Positions 1 through 12,690 are shown, counted from the first letter of the stretch. The stretch: DNA of 64,000 nucleotides from Halichoerus grypus (GCF_964656455.1 NC_135721.1:79898754-79962753); one strand, 5' to 3'. Made by a program: numbers and translations. The notes: generated from the sequence alone by a model not told the origin.

Positions 1-306
1 GAAGCCACTGGGCTCACTCAGTCAGCCCGAGGTAACCCGTGACTTGGACAGTGCTCCTGGGACCATCTGTCTGCCTCTCCCCAGCTGTCTGAACTCTCTT
101 TCACCCCAGCCCCCCGGCCCTGGAATGAGAAGTCGTGGCTGGGCCAGGCAAGAGCAATCACTTGGGCTCGAGAGCCTGCAGGGGCTGCTCCAGATTCTTC
201 CGCCGAGTCCCACACCACTCCCCTCCACTTCTGGCTGGCTTCCACATGCCTGCCACATCACCCTGCCAAACCCAATGCAAAAGAGGAGAGGGTGTTCCAG
301 AAAGTT

Positions 307-778
307 CTAAGCCTGCCTGCCAGGCAATCTCTTTGACATCCTCCCTTGTTCCTTCCCTCAGCCACTCCAGCCTCCTGGCTGTTCCCCCAACACAGGCTCT
401 CTCTCACCTCAGAGACTGTGGCACAGAACGCTCTTCCTCAGAGTCACACGTCCCCTCACCTGCTTCCGTCACCACAGACACTGCCCTCCCAGAGAGCCCT
501 GTTGTTGCCAACCCACCGAACAGTGCAGGCTGCTGCTCTGCAATCCCAGCCCCTCTTGCCCTGCTTCCGTTTCCCTTTCCTCCCACGGCACTATCTGCTC
601 TTAACAGTCTGTATGATATGCCTCTTCATTGTGTGTTGACTCCGCCCGCTACAAGCTGAGCTCCACGAGGGAGCGACACTTGCTGTGTAGTTCATGAATA
701 TATTCCAAACAGCTGGACTGGTGCGCAGCATGCACCAGGTGCTTGATAAATTTCTTGAATGAATGAACAAGTCTTTGA
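307..778 (+). repeat. L2-like LINE fragment (3' part)
   Basis: The stretch has the look of an old L2 3' end: a C-rich pseudo-coding part, then CTGAGCTCCACGAGGG, and a final CTTGATAAATTTCTTGAATGAATG-type tail. It is heavily diverged, so the left border is a guess. Confidence 0.45.
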
Positions 779-1119
779 GGAAAGAGAACCTCAATTAAAA
801 TATCTCTTCAGATTTTACAGAATTGAACCACTGGAGAAGATAAAAATCCTCTATGAGAAAGAGGAGCATGACTCATTACACTAGCTGGTAGAAGAATGTG
901 GGATTCTACTGATCCTCAGTAGGATTTATCCTCAGGTTCACTCACCCTGTGCCACCCAACCTCGGACTGACCTAGACTGCTATCGCTCTAGTCATTCTAC
1001 TGGTTAGCAATGCCAAAGCAACCTGCCTGACAGAGGCAGGCAGTCTGAGAAAATGCTCTTACTCCATAGTCTCTGTTCCCCTTTGCCTCTCCTCTGTAAA
1101 CCTTTGGCATGCTCCAGCA

Positions 1120-1215
1120 ACTCTGGAGTACCTAAATCCCATTGGACGTCACTCAGTTCACTGCTGTGTCATCCCACATGTGCTTTATAAAGAGTAGTTG
1201 AATGAATAAATGACT
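1120..1215 (+). repeat. Possible L2 3' tail scrap
   Basis: The stretch ends in GTAGTTGAATGAATAAATGA, which resembles the L2 terminus. Similarity upstream is weak. Confidence 0.3.
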
Positions 1216-1630
1216 TACCTTACCATTAACATTGCCCTTTTCTTATTCTCAGGTTTATCACTTCCCATTTCATGGATGAAATGGAACATTGGCAACCCCC
1301 CTTGGGGTTGGCTTTAGCCCCTCAACTCATCCACATTCAGACCCACCCTGCCCTCCAGTCTCAAGGATACAAGGTCCCAAGAGGTCTACTCTGTCACACT
1401 CATCTTGATCCTTTCCCCTGGCTCATCCCCTTCTTGCCTGTATTAAATTTCTCTATTAATTTTCCTCCCGTAATTTACTAAGCAAGTTATAGCTCCCATT
1501 TCAAAAACAGTCTTCTTTCTGGCCAGTACCTCCTTTTTCTGTTTTTCTTTATACCTAGTATTCTTGAAATAGTGTCTGCATTGGTTCTTTCTTACTTTTC
1601 ATTCAGTTCTTTGCATGATCTGTATTTGCT

Positions 1631-1838
1631 TTTTTTTTTTTTTTTTTTAAGATTTTTTATTTATTTATTTGAAGAGAGAGACACAGCGAGAGAGGGAACA
1701 CAAGCAGGGGGAGTGGCAGAGGGAGAAGCAGGCTTCCCGCCGAGCAGGGAGCCCGATGCGGGGCTCGATCCCAGGACCCTGGGATCAGGACCTGAGCCGA
1801 AGGCAGACGCTTAACGACTGAGCCACCCAGGCGCCCCC
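1631..1838 (-). mobile_element. SINEC (tRNA-Lys-derived SINE), full length
   Basis: Read on the minus strand, the element starts GGGGCGCCTGGGTGGCTCAG, has the CT-rich body, AAATAAATAAA and a poly(A) tail (a T run on the plus strand). It is flanked by the target-site duplication GATCTGTATTTGCTTT at 1617 and 1839. Such elements are copied by L1 machinery from Pol III transcripts. It is close to the family pattern and so fairly young. It lies in sense orientation to SH3RF3. Confidence 0.95.
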
Positions 1839-2159
1839 GATCTGTATTTGCTTTAATGGCAGTTTTCATCTCTGCTCTGTGTTCCAGATACATTCCCTGT
1901 ACAGCTTTCTAGTATCACTAATTTCCATCTTCAACTGTGTCCAGGCTAGAGTTCATGTTACCTATAGAGATTTTGTATTTAAATAAATATATTTTCCCCT
2001 CTCCAAAATTTCAAGTTGGTTCTTTTTCATATCCATCAGTTTCTGATTCATAGCTATCCATTCAATTTTTCTCCTTTATAACACCCTGTTTTTTCTTTCT
2101 TTTTTGGGGGAGGGGGAGAGTAGATGTTATTCTTTCTTTTCCCTTTTAGAGGCTCTTTT

Positions 2160-2275
2160 ATTTTCATTTATTTTTATTTTTTAACTAGGCCCCATGCCCA
2201 ATGTGGGGCTTGAACTCACGACCCCAGGATTAAGAGTCAGATGCTCTACTGACTGAGCCAGCCAGGCACCCCTAC
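2160..2275 (-). mobile_element. SINEC-related SINE, short diverged copy
   Basis: On the minus strand it reads GGGTGCCTGGCTGGCTCAGT, then a tRNA-like stretch with GTGAGTTCAAGCCCCAC, then AT-rich tail. It lacks the long CT-rich body, so it is an older or shorter subfamily of the same tRNA-Lys SINE group. No clear target-site duplication was found. Confidence 0.75.
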
Positions 2276-3350
2276 AAGATCTTAAATATACTGATAGCAA
2301 AGACTTTTTCAGATTTCTCTCCCATTTCTTCAGTTTATTGGCTATCTTTTATGCATTAGTGTTTCCCTTGTGCTTTGAGATTTCCATGTGCAAGCTCCTC
2401 TTGAGCATGACTGTCTCATTGCTATTGTATCCTTGGTCATTGTTTCTGCATGGTCCTCTGGGACCTCCTCTCAGAACCAGGTGTAACTGGATGGTTTGGG
2501 CTCTGGTCCTCAGGCCAGAGCCAAACTCAGCTCCATGCCAAGGTGGCATTCTCTATCCTCTCCCATACCCTAGCTCAGTATTAACCATTCCCCGAGAATG
2601 GAAGAGACTGCAGCTGTTCAAACCATTGCACTTGGCTCTGGTCCTCTGATACTCACCAGAGACTTCCTGTCCATTTTCTCTTGCAGGAGTTGAAAGTCAG
2701 CCAACAATGCCTGCTTTTCATTCCAGTAAGCCAGTGCTTCAACCCCACTTGCTATTGTGTGTTCCATTTTGTTTAGATCCATACAGTTGACTTTTTAAAA
2801 ATTTAAAAACAAAGAAACCTCTTTGTGTTTAAAACAGAGAGAATAGGGGATTTCCACATGAACTCACTATCCCATACTACCCAGGAGTCCTTAACTCACT
2901 TCTCAGTCTACTGAAATATGGTTTATCACTTTCATTCCATCGAATATTATCTGAACAAGATCAACTATGACTCCACCTGTCAGCAAATTTAATGGACATG
3001 TTTCTGTTTTCAGAAAAAGTATCCACTGATCTAATTGCTTATCACCAATATCACACGGACTTGATTACTGTAGCCTAAATGGCTTGAAATCAGTGTTAGC
3101 CTTCCAATTTGCTGTTTTTTCAAGGCTGTTTTGGCTATTCTAGGTTCTTTGCATGCCTATATGAATTTGAGAAACAGATTACTAATCTCTCCAAAAACTT
3201 TGAGTGGGATTGTGATTGGTATTCCATTGAATCTATAGGTCAAATTTTTGGAAATATTAAGGCTTCTCACATGAATAAAGTATATTGCTCTACTTCAGTC
3301 TTACTCAATTTCTCTTAGTAATATTTGATAATTTTCAGTGGACAGGTCTT

Positions 3351-3546
3351 TTTTTTTTAAGATTTTATTTATTTGTTAACAGAGAGAGAGAGACAGCAAG
3401 AGAGGGAACACAAGCAGGGAGAGTGGGAGAGGGAGAAGCAGGCTTCCCGCCGAGCAGGGAGCCAGATGTGGGACTCGATCCCAGGACCCTGGGATCATGA
3501 CCTGAGCCGAAGGCAGACACTTAACGGCTGAGCCACCCAGGCGCCC
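3351..3546 (-). mobile_element. SINEC, full length, inserted in the old L1
   Basis: Minus-strand head GGGCGCCTGGGTGGCTCAG, CT-rich body and A-tail are all present. The target-site duplication TGGACAGGTCTT (3339) versus TGGACAAGTCTT (3547) has one mismatch. Confidence 0.94.
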
Positions 3547-4186
3547 TGGACAAGTCTTCCTCTTCTTTTATCAGATATATCCCTAAATAATTTATATTTT
3601 TTATGTTATTAAAATTGCCATCATTTTTTAAAACATCAATTTTCAATTATTCACTGCTAATATGTAAAAATACAGTTGATTTTTGTATATTAATCTTGGA
3701 TCCTGCAACCTTGCTAAACTCATTTATTAGCTGTAAAGAAAGCTCTTTGTGTGAGTGTGGATTCCCCAGGGTTTTCTATATTCAAGATCATGTTACCTGC
3801 AAATAGACATAATTTTACTCCCTCCTTTCCAATCTGCACGCTTTTTATATTTTTTTCTTGACTAACTGCTCTGGCTAGAACTTACAGTACAATATTGAAT
3901 ATAAGTGGCAAGAGTGGATATCCCTGTTTAATCCTGATCTCAGGGGAAAGCTTTCAGTCTCTCACTATTAAGTCTGAGGTTAGCTGTGGTTTTCATGGAT
4001 GCCTTTTGTCAGGCTGAGCAGCTCATTTCTATTTTCTCATTTTCTGACAGTTTTTAATCAGGAATGTGTGTTGGATTTTGTAAAAAAAATTTTTTTCCAC
4101 ATCTTTTGAATTGATCATATTATTTTTATTCTTCAGTTTGTTAATACAGTAAATTATATTGACTGTTAAATGTAAGTCAAACCTTG

Positions 4187-4271
4187 GGCGCCCTCTGCTT
4201 GTGTTCCTGCTCTCGCTATCTCTCTGTCAAATAAATAAATAAAATCTTTAAAATAAATAAATAAATAAATA
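4187..4271 (+). mobile_element. Internally deleted SINEC (85 bp) with intact target-site duplication
   Basis: Only the first seven or so bases of the SINE head (GGGCGCC) are kept, fused straight to the 3' CT-rich part (CTCTGCTTGTGTTCC) and an AAAT-rich tail. A perfect 14-bp duplication TAAGTCAAACCTTG flanks it at 4173 and 4272, so the small unit behaves as a complete insertion. About 110 bp of the middle, including the tRNA-like promoter, is missing. Confidence 0.9.
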
Positions 4272-6019
4272 TAAGTCAAACCTTGAATTCCTAGGGGAAA
4301 CTCTACTTGGTCATGATGTATTATCGTTTTTATTTATTGCTGTAATTGAGTGCTAAAATTTTGTTTAGAGTTTTTACATCTATGTTTATGAGTGATATTT
4401 GTCTGTAGTTTTATTTTCTTTCAGTGCCTTTGTCTGGTTTAGGTATGAGGATAAAGTTAGCCTTATAGAAAGAGTTAGGAAATATTCTCCCTTCTTTTCA
4501 ATTTTCTGGAAGAGTTTCAATGGAATTGTTGTATTTTTTCCCTTAACCATTAGGTATAATTTAACAACAAAGCCACTCAGGACTGGAGATTTCTTTGTGG
4601 AAAGCTTTTAACTAGTTCAATTTCAATTTTAATAGACATAGGCCTATTCAGGTTATTTATTGTTTCTTAAGTTTATTAATTTCTGTTTTTAAAGAAATTT
4701 ATGTTTTGTCTAACTTATTGAGTTTACTGGCATTTTCTATAGTACTTTATTATTCTGTAAAATCTGAAGTAAATTAATAATCCCTTATTATTCTGTAAAA
4801 TCTATTATTCCTGGTATTGATAATTTGTGTATTCTCTCCATATTCTTTATCTCTCTGGCTAGATGCTTACCAATTTTATTACTGATCTTTTCAATGAACT
4901 AAATTTTGGTTTCATTGATTTTCTCTACTGTTTTTCTGTTTTCTATTTCATTTATTTCTGCACTGACTTTTTTCAGCTTCTTTTATGGTTCCTTTGCTCT
5001 TTTTATTCTAGTTTTTTAAAGTAAAACTGAGCTGACTGATTTGAGATCTTTTTTTCCCTAACATCGGTGTTTAGTACTATAAATTTCCCCGTAAGTACTG
5101 CTTAAGTGGAATCCCACAAATTTTGATATGCTGTATTTTCATTTTCATTCAGTTCAAAATGCTTTCTAAAATCACTTTTGATTTCTTCTTTCATCCAAGG
5201 GTTTCTTTTAAGTGTGTGTGCCATTTAGTTTCAAATATTTGGGGATATCTCTGTATTATTAATTTCTAATTCATCTGTATTGTAGTCAGGGAATGTAATT
5301 TGTGAGACTTGAATCCCTTTAAATTTATTGAGATTTAAATATTATGGCCCCAAATGTGGCTTATGTTGGTAAATGTTCTTTGTTCACTTGAAAAGGATGT
5401 GTATTTTGCTGTTGGTGTAGCGCTCCATAAATGTCAATTAGGTCAAATCGGTTATAGCTTGCTAAAATGTTCTGTGTTCTTACCAATATTCTGTCTATTT
5501 GTTCTGTCAATTATTGGGAGAATTATTGAAATCTCTGACTATAATTGTGGATTAGTCTATTTATTTCTCCTTGCAGCTCTACCAGTAATTGCTTATATAT
5601 TTTGAAGTTTGGTTATTTGGGCATAAATATTTAGTCCTCTTGATGAACTGACCCCTTTATTATTATGAAATTGCCATTCATATAGTAATAATATTCTTTG
5701 TTCTAAATTCTACTCTGATATTAATATAACCATTTCAGATTTCATTTTAGTAGCATTAGCATGGTACATTTGATCCTCATTATCCATAGATTCTATATGT
5801 GCAAAGTCACCTACTAGCTACAATTGATTTGTAATCCCCAAATCAATACCTGTGTTGCTTTTGTAGTCATTCACAGACATACTCATACTAACAAAAAATT
5901 GGAGTCACTGACACATTTTCCCAGCTGAGGTGCAACAAGATGATGCTCTTCCTTCTTGTTGAAGCTCATACAGAGATGCTGAGGGTTAGAGATGGGAGGG
6001 GGTAGGGCGGTGCAATGCA

Positions 6020-6150
6020 AGATGCTCCAGCTCTGGGACTGACTGGACAGGTGTGAATCCTGTTTGTCACCTGTTAGTAGGGTGGCCTCGGGCAGTCACT
6101 TCTGAACCTTAGTTTCTCTTTTGTAAAATAAATAGAATCTACCAGAATGA
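6020..6150 (+). repeat. MIR-like SINE fragment
   Basis: The sequence contains a MIR-like central part with GTGTGAATCCTG and GGCAGTCACTTCTGAACCTTAGTTTC, followed by a TTTTGTAAAATAAATAG-type end. It is old and diverged. Confidence 0.5.
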
Positions 6151-6837
6151 CTTATTTTTAGTATTTAAGATTATAATCTCTGTGAGACACTCACACATGC
6201 ATGTATTTCACTTAGGAGCAATAGTTTAGTATTCACTAATATAGTGTCCATGGAAACTTTATACAGCATAGCTACTGTGAATAATGAGAATCAACTGTAT
6301 ATCTTGATCCTCTTTTTGCTTTTTACTTATTCGTGTTTTTATATTTAAAGTATTAAAATATGTTTCCTGTTCACAGCATATGGTTAGGTTTTGTCTTTTT
6401 TTTTTTTAAATAGTACTTGACAATCTCTGCATTCTATTTAATGTTGTTTAGACAATTTATATTTCTTTTTATGACCAGGTTTAACCTACACTTTACTACA
6501 TGTTTACTATTTTACCCATGCATTCTTTGTCTCCTTTCCTCTCTTTTTATGCCTTCTTTTGGATTAATTAGAAATTTTTGTGATTCCATTTTACCTCCTC
6601 TGTCAGCTTATTTGCTGTAACTCTGTTTTGATATTGAGTGCTTGCTTATGTCTTTAATTTATCATAGTCTACCTACAAGTGATTCCATAACTCTTCACAC
6701 CTAGTATAAGAACATACTTATAATAGTGTAATAGTATATAATAGTATAGTGTAATAATATATTTCTCCATTCCCAACCTCCAAATGTACCCCAAATGCTA
6801 CATTTACCATTATACATTTTACTTTTACATGTGTTTT

Positions 6838-7449
6838 TTAATTCTTTATTGAAATTCACTTTATTTAACATATACTGTATTATTAGTTCCCGGGGTAGAA
6901 TTTAATGATTCATCAGTTGCATGTAACACCTAGTGCTCATTCCATCAAGTGCCCTCCTTAATGCAGTAACCCCTTAACCCAGTTACCACTTCCCCCCACC
7001 CACCTCCCCTCCAGCAACCCTCAGTTTGTTTCCTAGATCAGCATCTCTTCTGGCTTGCCTCCCTCTCAATTTTCATCTTATTTTATTTTTCCTTCCCTTC
7101 CCCTATGTTCATCTGTTTTGTTTCTTAAATTCCACATATGAGTGAAATCATATGGTATTTGTCTTTCTCTGACTTACTTATTTCACTTAGCATAATACCT
7201 TCTAGTTCCATCCACATCATTGCAAATGGCAAGATTCATTCTTTTTGATGGCTGAGTTATATTCCATTGTGTGTATATGTATGTGTGTGTATACATACAT
7301 ATGTACATATATATGTGAGTATATATATATTTATATATATATTTATATATATACACGCCACATCTTCTTTATCCATTCATCTGTCGATGCGCATCTGGAC
7401 TCTTTCTATATTTTGGCTATTGTGGACATTGCTGCTATAAACATTGGGG
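6838..7449 (-). mobile_element. 5'-truncated carnivore LINE-1, nested in the older L1
   Basis: On the minus strand this is the last 0.6 kb of an L1: it includes the complement of ATTCCATTGTGTGTATA and the 3' UTR, ending in an A-rich tail at the left. A TACATGTGTTTT duplication flanks it (6826 and 7450). It matches the 3' part of the full-length L1 at 20541-27619 far better than the surrounding old L1 does. No open frame remains. Confidence 0.85.
7264..7358. repeat. TG/TA-rich microsatellite inside the nested L1
   Basis: Alternating TG, TA and ATATAT runs occupy the site where the intact L1 at 27012-27022 has only a short TATATATATAC. The tract is therefore an expansion of an internal L1 motif. 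Confidence 0.85.
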
Positions 7450-9229
7450 TACATGTGTTTTAAATGCCACACTGCATTGCTTTTATTTTTGTTTAAACAG
7501 TTTGTTATAGTTTAAAGATATTTAAATAATCAGAAAAAAACTTATATATTTATATATGCAGTTACCATTTCTTGTGTCCTTCACTCCCTTTTATATACCC
7601 ACATTTCCATCTGATATCATTTTCCTTCTTCCTGAAGAATTTTGTTTAACATTTTTCATAATGTGGGTCTATTGGTAATGAAATCTTTTAGTTTTATTAT
7701 GTGTGAATGATTATTTTGCTTTCATTTTGAAAGAAACTTTTGCTGGGTATAGAATGCTAACTTGACAGATTTCTTTCTTTCAGTACTTCTTTCCATTACT
7801 CAACTATTTTCTCACTTAAGTGTTCCTGACAAGAAATATACGGTCATCCTTAATTCTTCCTACTTTATGTATTGTTTCTTTCCTTATTTCTTTTTAAGAT
7901 TTTATCACAGATTTTGAACAATTTGATTATAATTTGCCTTGGTGTAGTTTTCCCCATGTTTCTTGTGCTTGGGGCCCACCAGCTGTCTTTGATCTGTGAG
8001 TTTGTAGTTTTCATCAAATGTAGAACAATTTGATTTATTATTTCTCAAATAATTTTTCTATCTCACCTTTCACTCCTCTACTTTGGAGACTCCAATTACA
8101 CATATACTGGGCAACTTGAAGTTGTCATTGCTCACTGATGCTCATTTTTAAAAGTTCTCTTTTATGTTTGTGTTTCATTTTTCATAGTCCCTATTGCTAT
8201 ATCTTCAAGTTCACTAATATTTTCTTTAGTAATGTCTAATCTGCCATTAATTCCATCCACTGTATTCTTGATCTCACACACTGTAGTTTCTAGAAGTTTG
8301 GTTGGGTCTTTAAAATATCTTCCATGTTTCTACTTAATTTTCTGAGCACATTATAATATATGAGCACATAATAATAAATACAATTATAATATCTGTTTTT
8401 ACCTCTATCTGCTAATTCTAACATTTGGGTCAGTTCTGACTGACTGGTTTATCTCATCATTGTGGGTCATATTTTCCTTTGTGTGCCTAGGAATTTTTTA
8501 TTGATATCAGACATTGTTGTTTTTACGTTGTTGAGAGCTGGATATTTTTGCAGTCCTATCAACTCTTGCATTTTTGCAGTCCTATCAACTCTTGAGCTCA
8601 GTTCTCTGTAACACTTAAATGAATTGGAAACAGTTTGATCTTTTTGAGTTTGTTTTTAAGACTAGTTGGGTGGGACTAGAACAGTGGTTAGTCTAGGGAC
8701 CGAGGCAAAGCCCTTCTGCATAGACTACTCAATGTTCTGTGAACAGTTTTTTTCATCTGGCTGGTGGAATGGGTACTATTTCCAGCTCTTTGTGAATGCT
8801 GGGCACTGACAGCACTGATCCTTTTCCTCATAGTTTCCCTGGCTTTGCACAGTTTCCTCACATGCATATGCTGATTACTTCTCAGTATACTACTCAAGAG
8901 GACACCCTGCATCCTCTGGGGTTTTCTTTCTGCGCAGCCCTCTCCTCTCTAGGTTCTGTCCTTCAAACTCCAGCCACTTCGGTCATCCAGACTCTCACTC
9001 CACATCCTCACATCAGGAAGCCCGTTGTGCTCCACTTTGTTACCCCTCCCTGTGCCACAGTCTGGAACCTCTCTCCAGGCAGTAAGCTGGGGCTCACCTC
9101 ATCGTTTCCTATTCTCATGGATCACTGTCCTTGGTTTTCTAATGTTTGGCATCTTGCAAACTGTTATTCTTGTAAATTGTTTCTGGTGGGATGATAAATC
9201 CTGTCCTCATTACTTTAGGTTGGTCATAA

Positions 9230-10003
9230 GCAGAAGCCTGGCTTTATTCTTTAGATACAAAAATCCAATTATATCTATTATTTAAAACCCTCTGATGTGT
9301 CCCTTAGGATATAAATCAAAATTGCACAACATGGTCTAAAGGAACCTCCATGATCTTTCCCTACTTCCCTTTCAGCTTTGCCAGTGCCATTCATCCTCTC
9401 CTTTCTTTGTCCTTCCACCCTGACTTCATCTAAGTTTTCAAGTTCACCAGTCCTCTGCCAGCTTCAGAGCTTGCCCCATGCTTCCACCCTCACCTCACCC
9501 CCTGCTGCATGCCAGCCTTAAGACCTAAAATTAAATTTTGCCTCTGCAGAAAAATTGTCACCAACACCCTGGTCTTCTCCTTCCATGCCTTTTGTTTCAG
9601 TCACATCAAAATAAATAAAGTTACCCAAAACAGAAACTCTGGTATTTCTCATTGCTACATCTTTGTCCTTGCTAGTCCCTCTACTAGAACTCTCTTTGTG
9701 CTTTGTCTGCTCAGATAGTTCCTATTTGTACTTTAAGAATCAAGGCAGGATCACCACCTCTTGAAAATTTTCCAGTCTCATTTTCCTTCCCAATCTGTTA
9801 CATATCTCTCCTCCATGCTTTCTTATTACCCTCCACTATAGTGCTTTTCAAACTCTATTGCAAGAATTTGTTTTCTTGTCGCTCTCTTTAACTGGGTGTA
9901 GAACTGGGGTTTATGTGGTTCTTCTCTGCATTTCCAGAGCCTAGCAGAGTATCTACCTCTCTTTCAGTGCTTTTTTTTTTCTTTTCTGTTGAATAAATGG
10001 CTG
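9230..10003 (+). repeat. L2-like LINE fragment
   Basis: The C/T-rich sequence runs through AAAACCCTCTGATGTGTCCC and TAGGATATAAATC, and ends with GAGCCTAGCAGAGTATCT and TTGAATAAATGG, the order of an L2 3' region. The element is strongly diverged. Confidence 0.45.
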
Positions 10004-11358
10004 TACAAGGCTCTTGCCCCTGCTAAACACTGATATGAGGATGTGTGATCACTGGCACTTAACAGGGAGAGCTCTGCCCTTGGAAAAAGGAGTTACGTTA
10101 ATCAAGCAGAACAAATCATATTGGATGCTATGGCCAATGCAATTAAGCCTTTGTCAAACTGCCTGACTTTGGCTCAAGATGAGAACACTGATGAAACGCC
10201 TCCCAGCTGCCTGGGTTGGGGTCTGCTGAAATGGGCAATTACTGCAGTGAACAATCCATTACTTGTACTGTCAACAGTGTGTTTTTTCTCTCTAAATGCA
10301 GAATGAAGTGGAAAATGCTATGGGAACTCAATGGCATTTAATTTACTGATATGATGTGGTAGGAGCCATTCTTTAACTTGACTGTGACAGCAAGAGTGTG
10401 GGGACAAGCATGAGGTTGGAATGCATTGGGAAAGCTGTTTTAAACATCCTGTGCCTTGCTCCTCCTGTATGTAAAATTAGACTGATGGAAGAGAATGCTT
10501 GTCACACCATGGTGGTTACTATGGTGATCAATGACTGAGATGCAATGTTGTACTGCCCCTAGCCATGCCAATTTCTTTCACTTCTGCTTGTTATTCCATA
10601 GAGGGAGAAATGACTGGCAGGTCTCATTTTCTTCTTTGAGCTGGGAAAGTTGTTAGCAGGGCATGGCTTAGAAAGGCCATCATATTGGCATTTTGTACAG
10701 ATAACCCAGGGCTACTATGCTGGGATATTCACTCTCAGTGAGGACCTGGGCTGCCCAAACTCTCCATATCATGGTGCACATAGAAACGTGTGTGTGGCAC
10801 ACTGGGGTGAATGGATGTTTATAGCCCGAAGGGACCCAACCTGGGACTTTAGCTGCCCCAGGTCCTGCATGAGTGTTCCAAGGGTCAGTGAGGTCAGGAT
10901 CTTGGGTACTTCTGACCCAGTCATGGAAAACCAGTCAGGAAGCCCTGCTGTGGGCTCACTCAATCACTTGGCCACTATAGTGGCTGTATGTCTAGCTAGA
11001 GGCTTACCAATAAACACCATCAGATGAACTTAAGCCATGTTACAAGCATGGCTCATTGGGAGGTAATTGTTGGGGGCAAGATGGCTGGCACCAGATAATA
11101 TTGTTGCAGAACTCTTGTAGTATAAAGACAACTAGTTCTTCCCCGTGGGCCAGAGATGCAAAAACAGAACTCATTCTTGGCGAATGTAAGCAAAACAGAC
11201 ATCTATGAAAGCCCATTAGGCACTTACAGAGTCTTTGGGATGGCACAGTCTTAGAGACTCTATAACCAAGACAGTGCCAAGCCCACCCATGGAACCTCCT
11301 TGGTGCAGATCCCACTGCTGCAGGAAATGGACACTATCCAGAATGAGGCTGGACAGTG

Positions 11359-11480
11359 GACACCAGATATGCACCTTGTACATACTGATGACCAGGCACT
11401 GGAGACCAGAAGTCCACCCTGCACCCACTGATGACTGGCACCAGACACCAGATGTCCACCCTGCTGCCCCTGAAAAGCTG
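11359..11480. repeat. Degenerate 43-bp tandem repeat, three copies
   Basis: Units begin at 11359, 11402 and 11444 and share GA(C/G)ACCAGA followed by TCCACC-like and CACTGATGAC motifs. The third copy is incomplete at its end. Confidence 0.7.
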
Positions 11481-11869
11481 GATGTTTTCACCACCACCTT
11501 CTCTCAAAAGGGATCCACACGGCCCCTCATGAAGGCATGTCTGTTCCCAGCATCTAGGTCATGTGTTTGCGCTTATCTATAAGGTGAACTGGACCAGCAG
11601 GATCAGCCTTCTACCATGGTGAGGCGGGATTGACACACGGGATGCAAGCCCCAGGTAAGGACGGGGATCCAAATCGGTGCGTGGGCCACAGGATTACTAG
11701 CACCCATTGCACTTTGCAAAGCCATATATCATTGTCTTCCACCATAAACCCGTCCCTTCTTGTTTCTTCTAGGCTGGGGATGCCATTGTCCTTCTCCCAG
11801 TCACTGGTCCAGAAACCTGGCAACTGGACTTGGTTCCTTATTCTCCCCGAGCATTAGCCCATTTCCAAG

Positions 11870-12150
11870 TCATTACTGTTCTTCCTCCTAAATCTTGTCA
11901 TTTGTCTCAATTCTGCAGCCCCACTTATTGGGTCTGGGCCCTTTGTGACCTCTCCCCTGGGGAGAGCAGTACCTCTCTAGGGGCTCCCAGGTTCAGGCTG
12001 CCCCAGCAACTCATCCTCCCTACTGTGCCTGGTGATAAATTTGGTAAAGTGCTGTCCCTCTTGTGTAAAATCCCTTGGTGGTTCCCCATTGCTTTCATGA
12101 GAGAATTCAACCCCCTAGATCCTTCGGTAATAATTTATTTTTACTTTTTG
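11870..12150 (+). repeat. Possible L2-like fragment
   Basis: The run AAAATCCCTTGGTGGTTCCCCATTGC followed by GAGAATTCAAC resembles a well-known L2 segment. Flanks are too diverged to be sure. Confidence 0.35.
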
Positions 12151-12264
12151 GACTCTCGTGCACTGAGTACTCCAGTGATACTCATTGTATCTAGCTACAT
12201 GTACTGAATACACACTAGATACGCTATACTAGGCTGTCCCCACTCAATGCCCCAGAGGTAAGTG

Positions 12265-12330
12265 CCATTTTACAGAGGGAGAAACTGAGGCAAGCAACAA
12301 CAGTGGTGGCCCAGCCTCCAAACATAGGTC
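12265..12330 (-). repeat. MIR-like fragment
   Basis: TTTTACAGAGGGAGAAACTGAGGC is the complement of the most conserved MIR core. The hit is short. Confidence 0.45.
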
Positions 12331-12479
12331 TCAAGCTCATGACTTCAGCCAGACCTGTGTTCACTCTGTCTTCACTGAATTTCTTGTAGCTGGTTGCATA
12401 AGATGTGCTTTCTGTCACTTCTGTTTGTTTGACTAGTCCTTTCCTCCTGCTTCAAATGGTGCCCTTCTTTGTTCTCTTA

Positions 12480-12690
12480 ATTGAGTGTTACTTTGCTGCT
12501 TAGTCTGGGATCAACCTCCTCTGAGGAGCCTTTCCCAGTCTCCCCCATCACCAAATGCCCCACATTGGACCTCCTCCACCAGCACCCAACGCCTTCCTGC
12601 CCGGCAGCATGCCTCCCGCCAGTGTGTGGGAGCTGAGAGCAGGGAATGGGGTCCTGTTTTGTCAGGGGGCATGCTGACTGAAGTGGCCCT
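12480..12690 (+). repeat. Possible L2-like fragment
   Basis: CCTCCTCTGAGGAGCCTTTCCC, followed later by GAGCTGAGAGCAGGGAATGG and TCCTGTTTTGTC, follows the order of L2 3' sequences. Confidence 0.35.

Larger units (their letters stand above)
2290..8690 (-). mobile_element. Old LINE-1 (minus strand), fragmented, interrupted by younger insertions
   Basis: The AT-rich tract reads as the complement of L1. Recognisable antisense ORF2 blocks lie near 3115-3270 and 3680-4060, and 5340-5560 carries the segment with TTGAAAAGGATGTGTATTTTG. The right part (7.7-8.6 kb) resembles antisense 5' L1 sequence. No reading frame survives. It is interrupted by SINEs at 3351 and 4187, by a younger L1 piece at 6838-7449, and by a MIR-like segment near 6020. 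It is sense to SH3RF3. Borders are approximate, and parts such as 2.4-3.0 kb may not belong to it. Confidence 0.65.

Noticed and set aside
10640..12210. Possible endogenous retroviral remnant
   Set aside because: The stretch has some LTR-like and coding-like phrases, but no recognisable gag, pol or primer-binding site and no paired LTRs. It is left unclassified except for an L2-like part.
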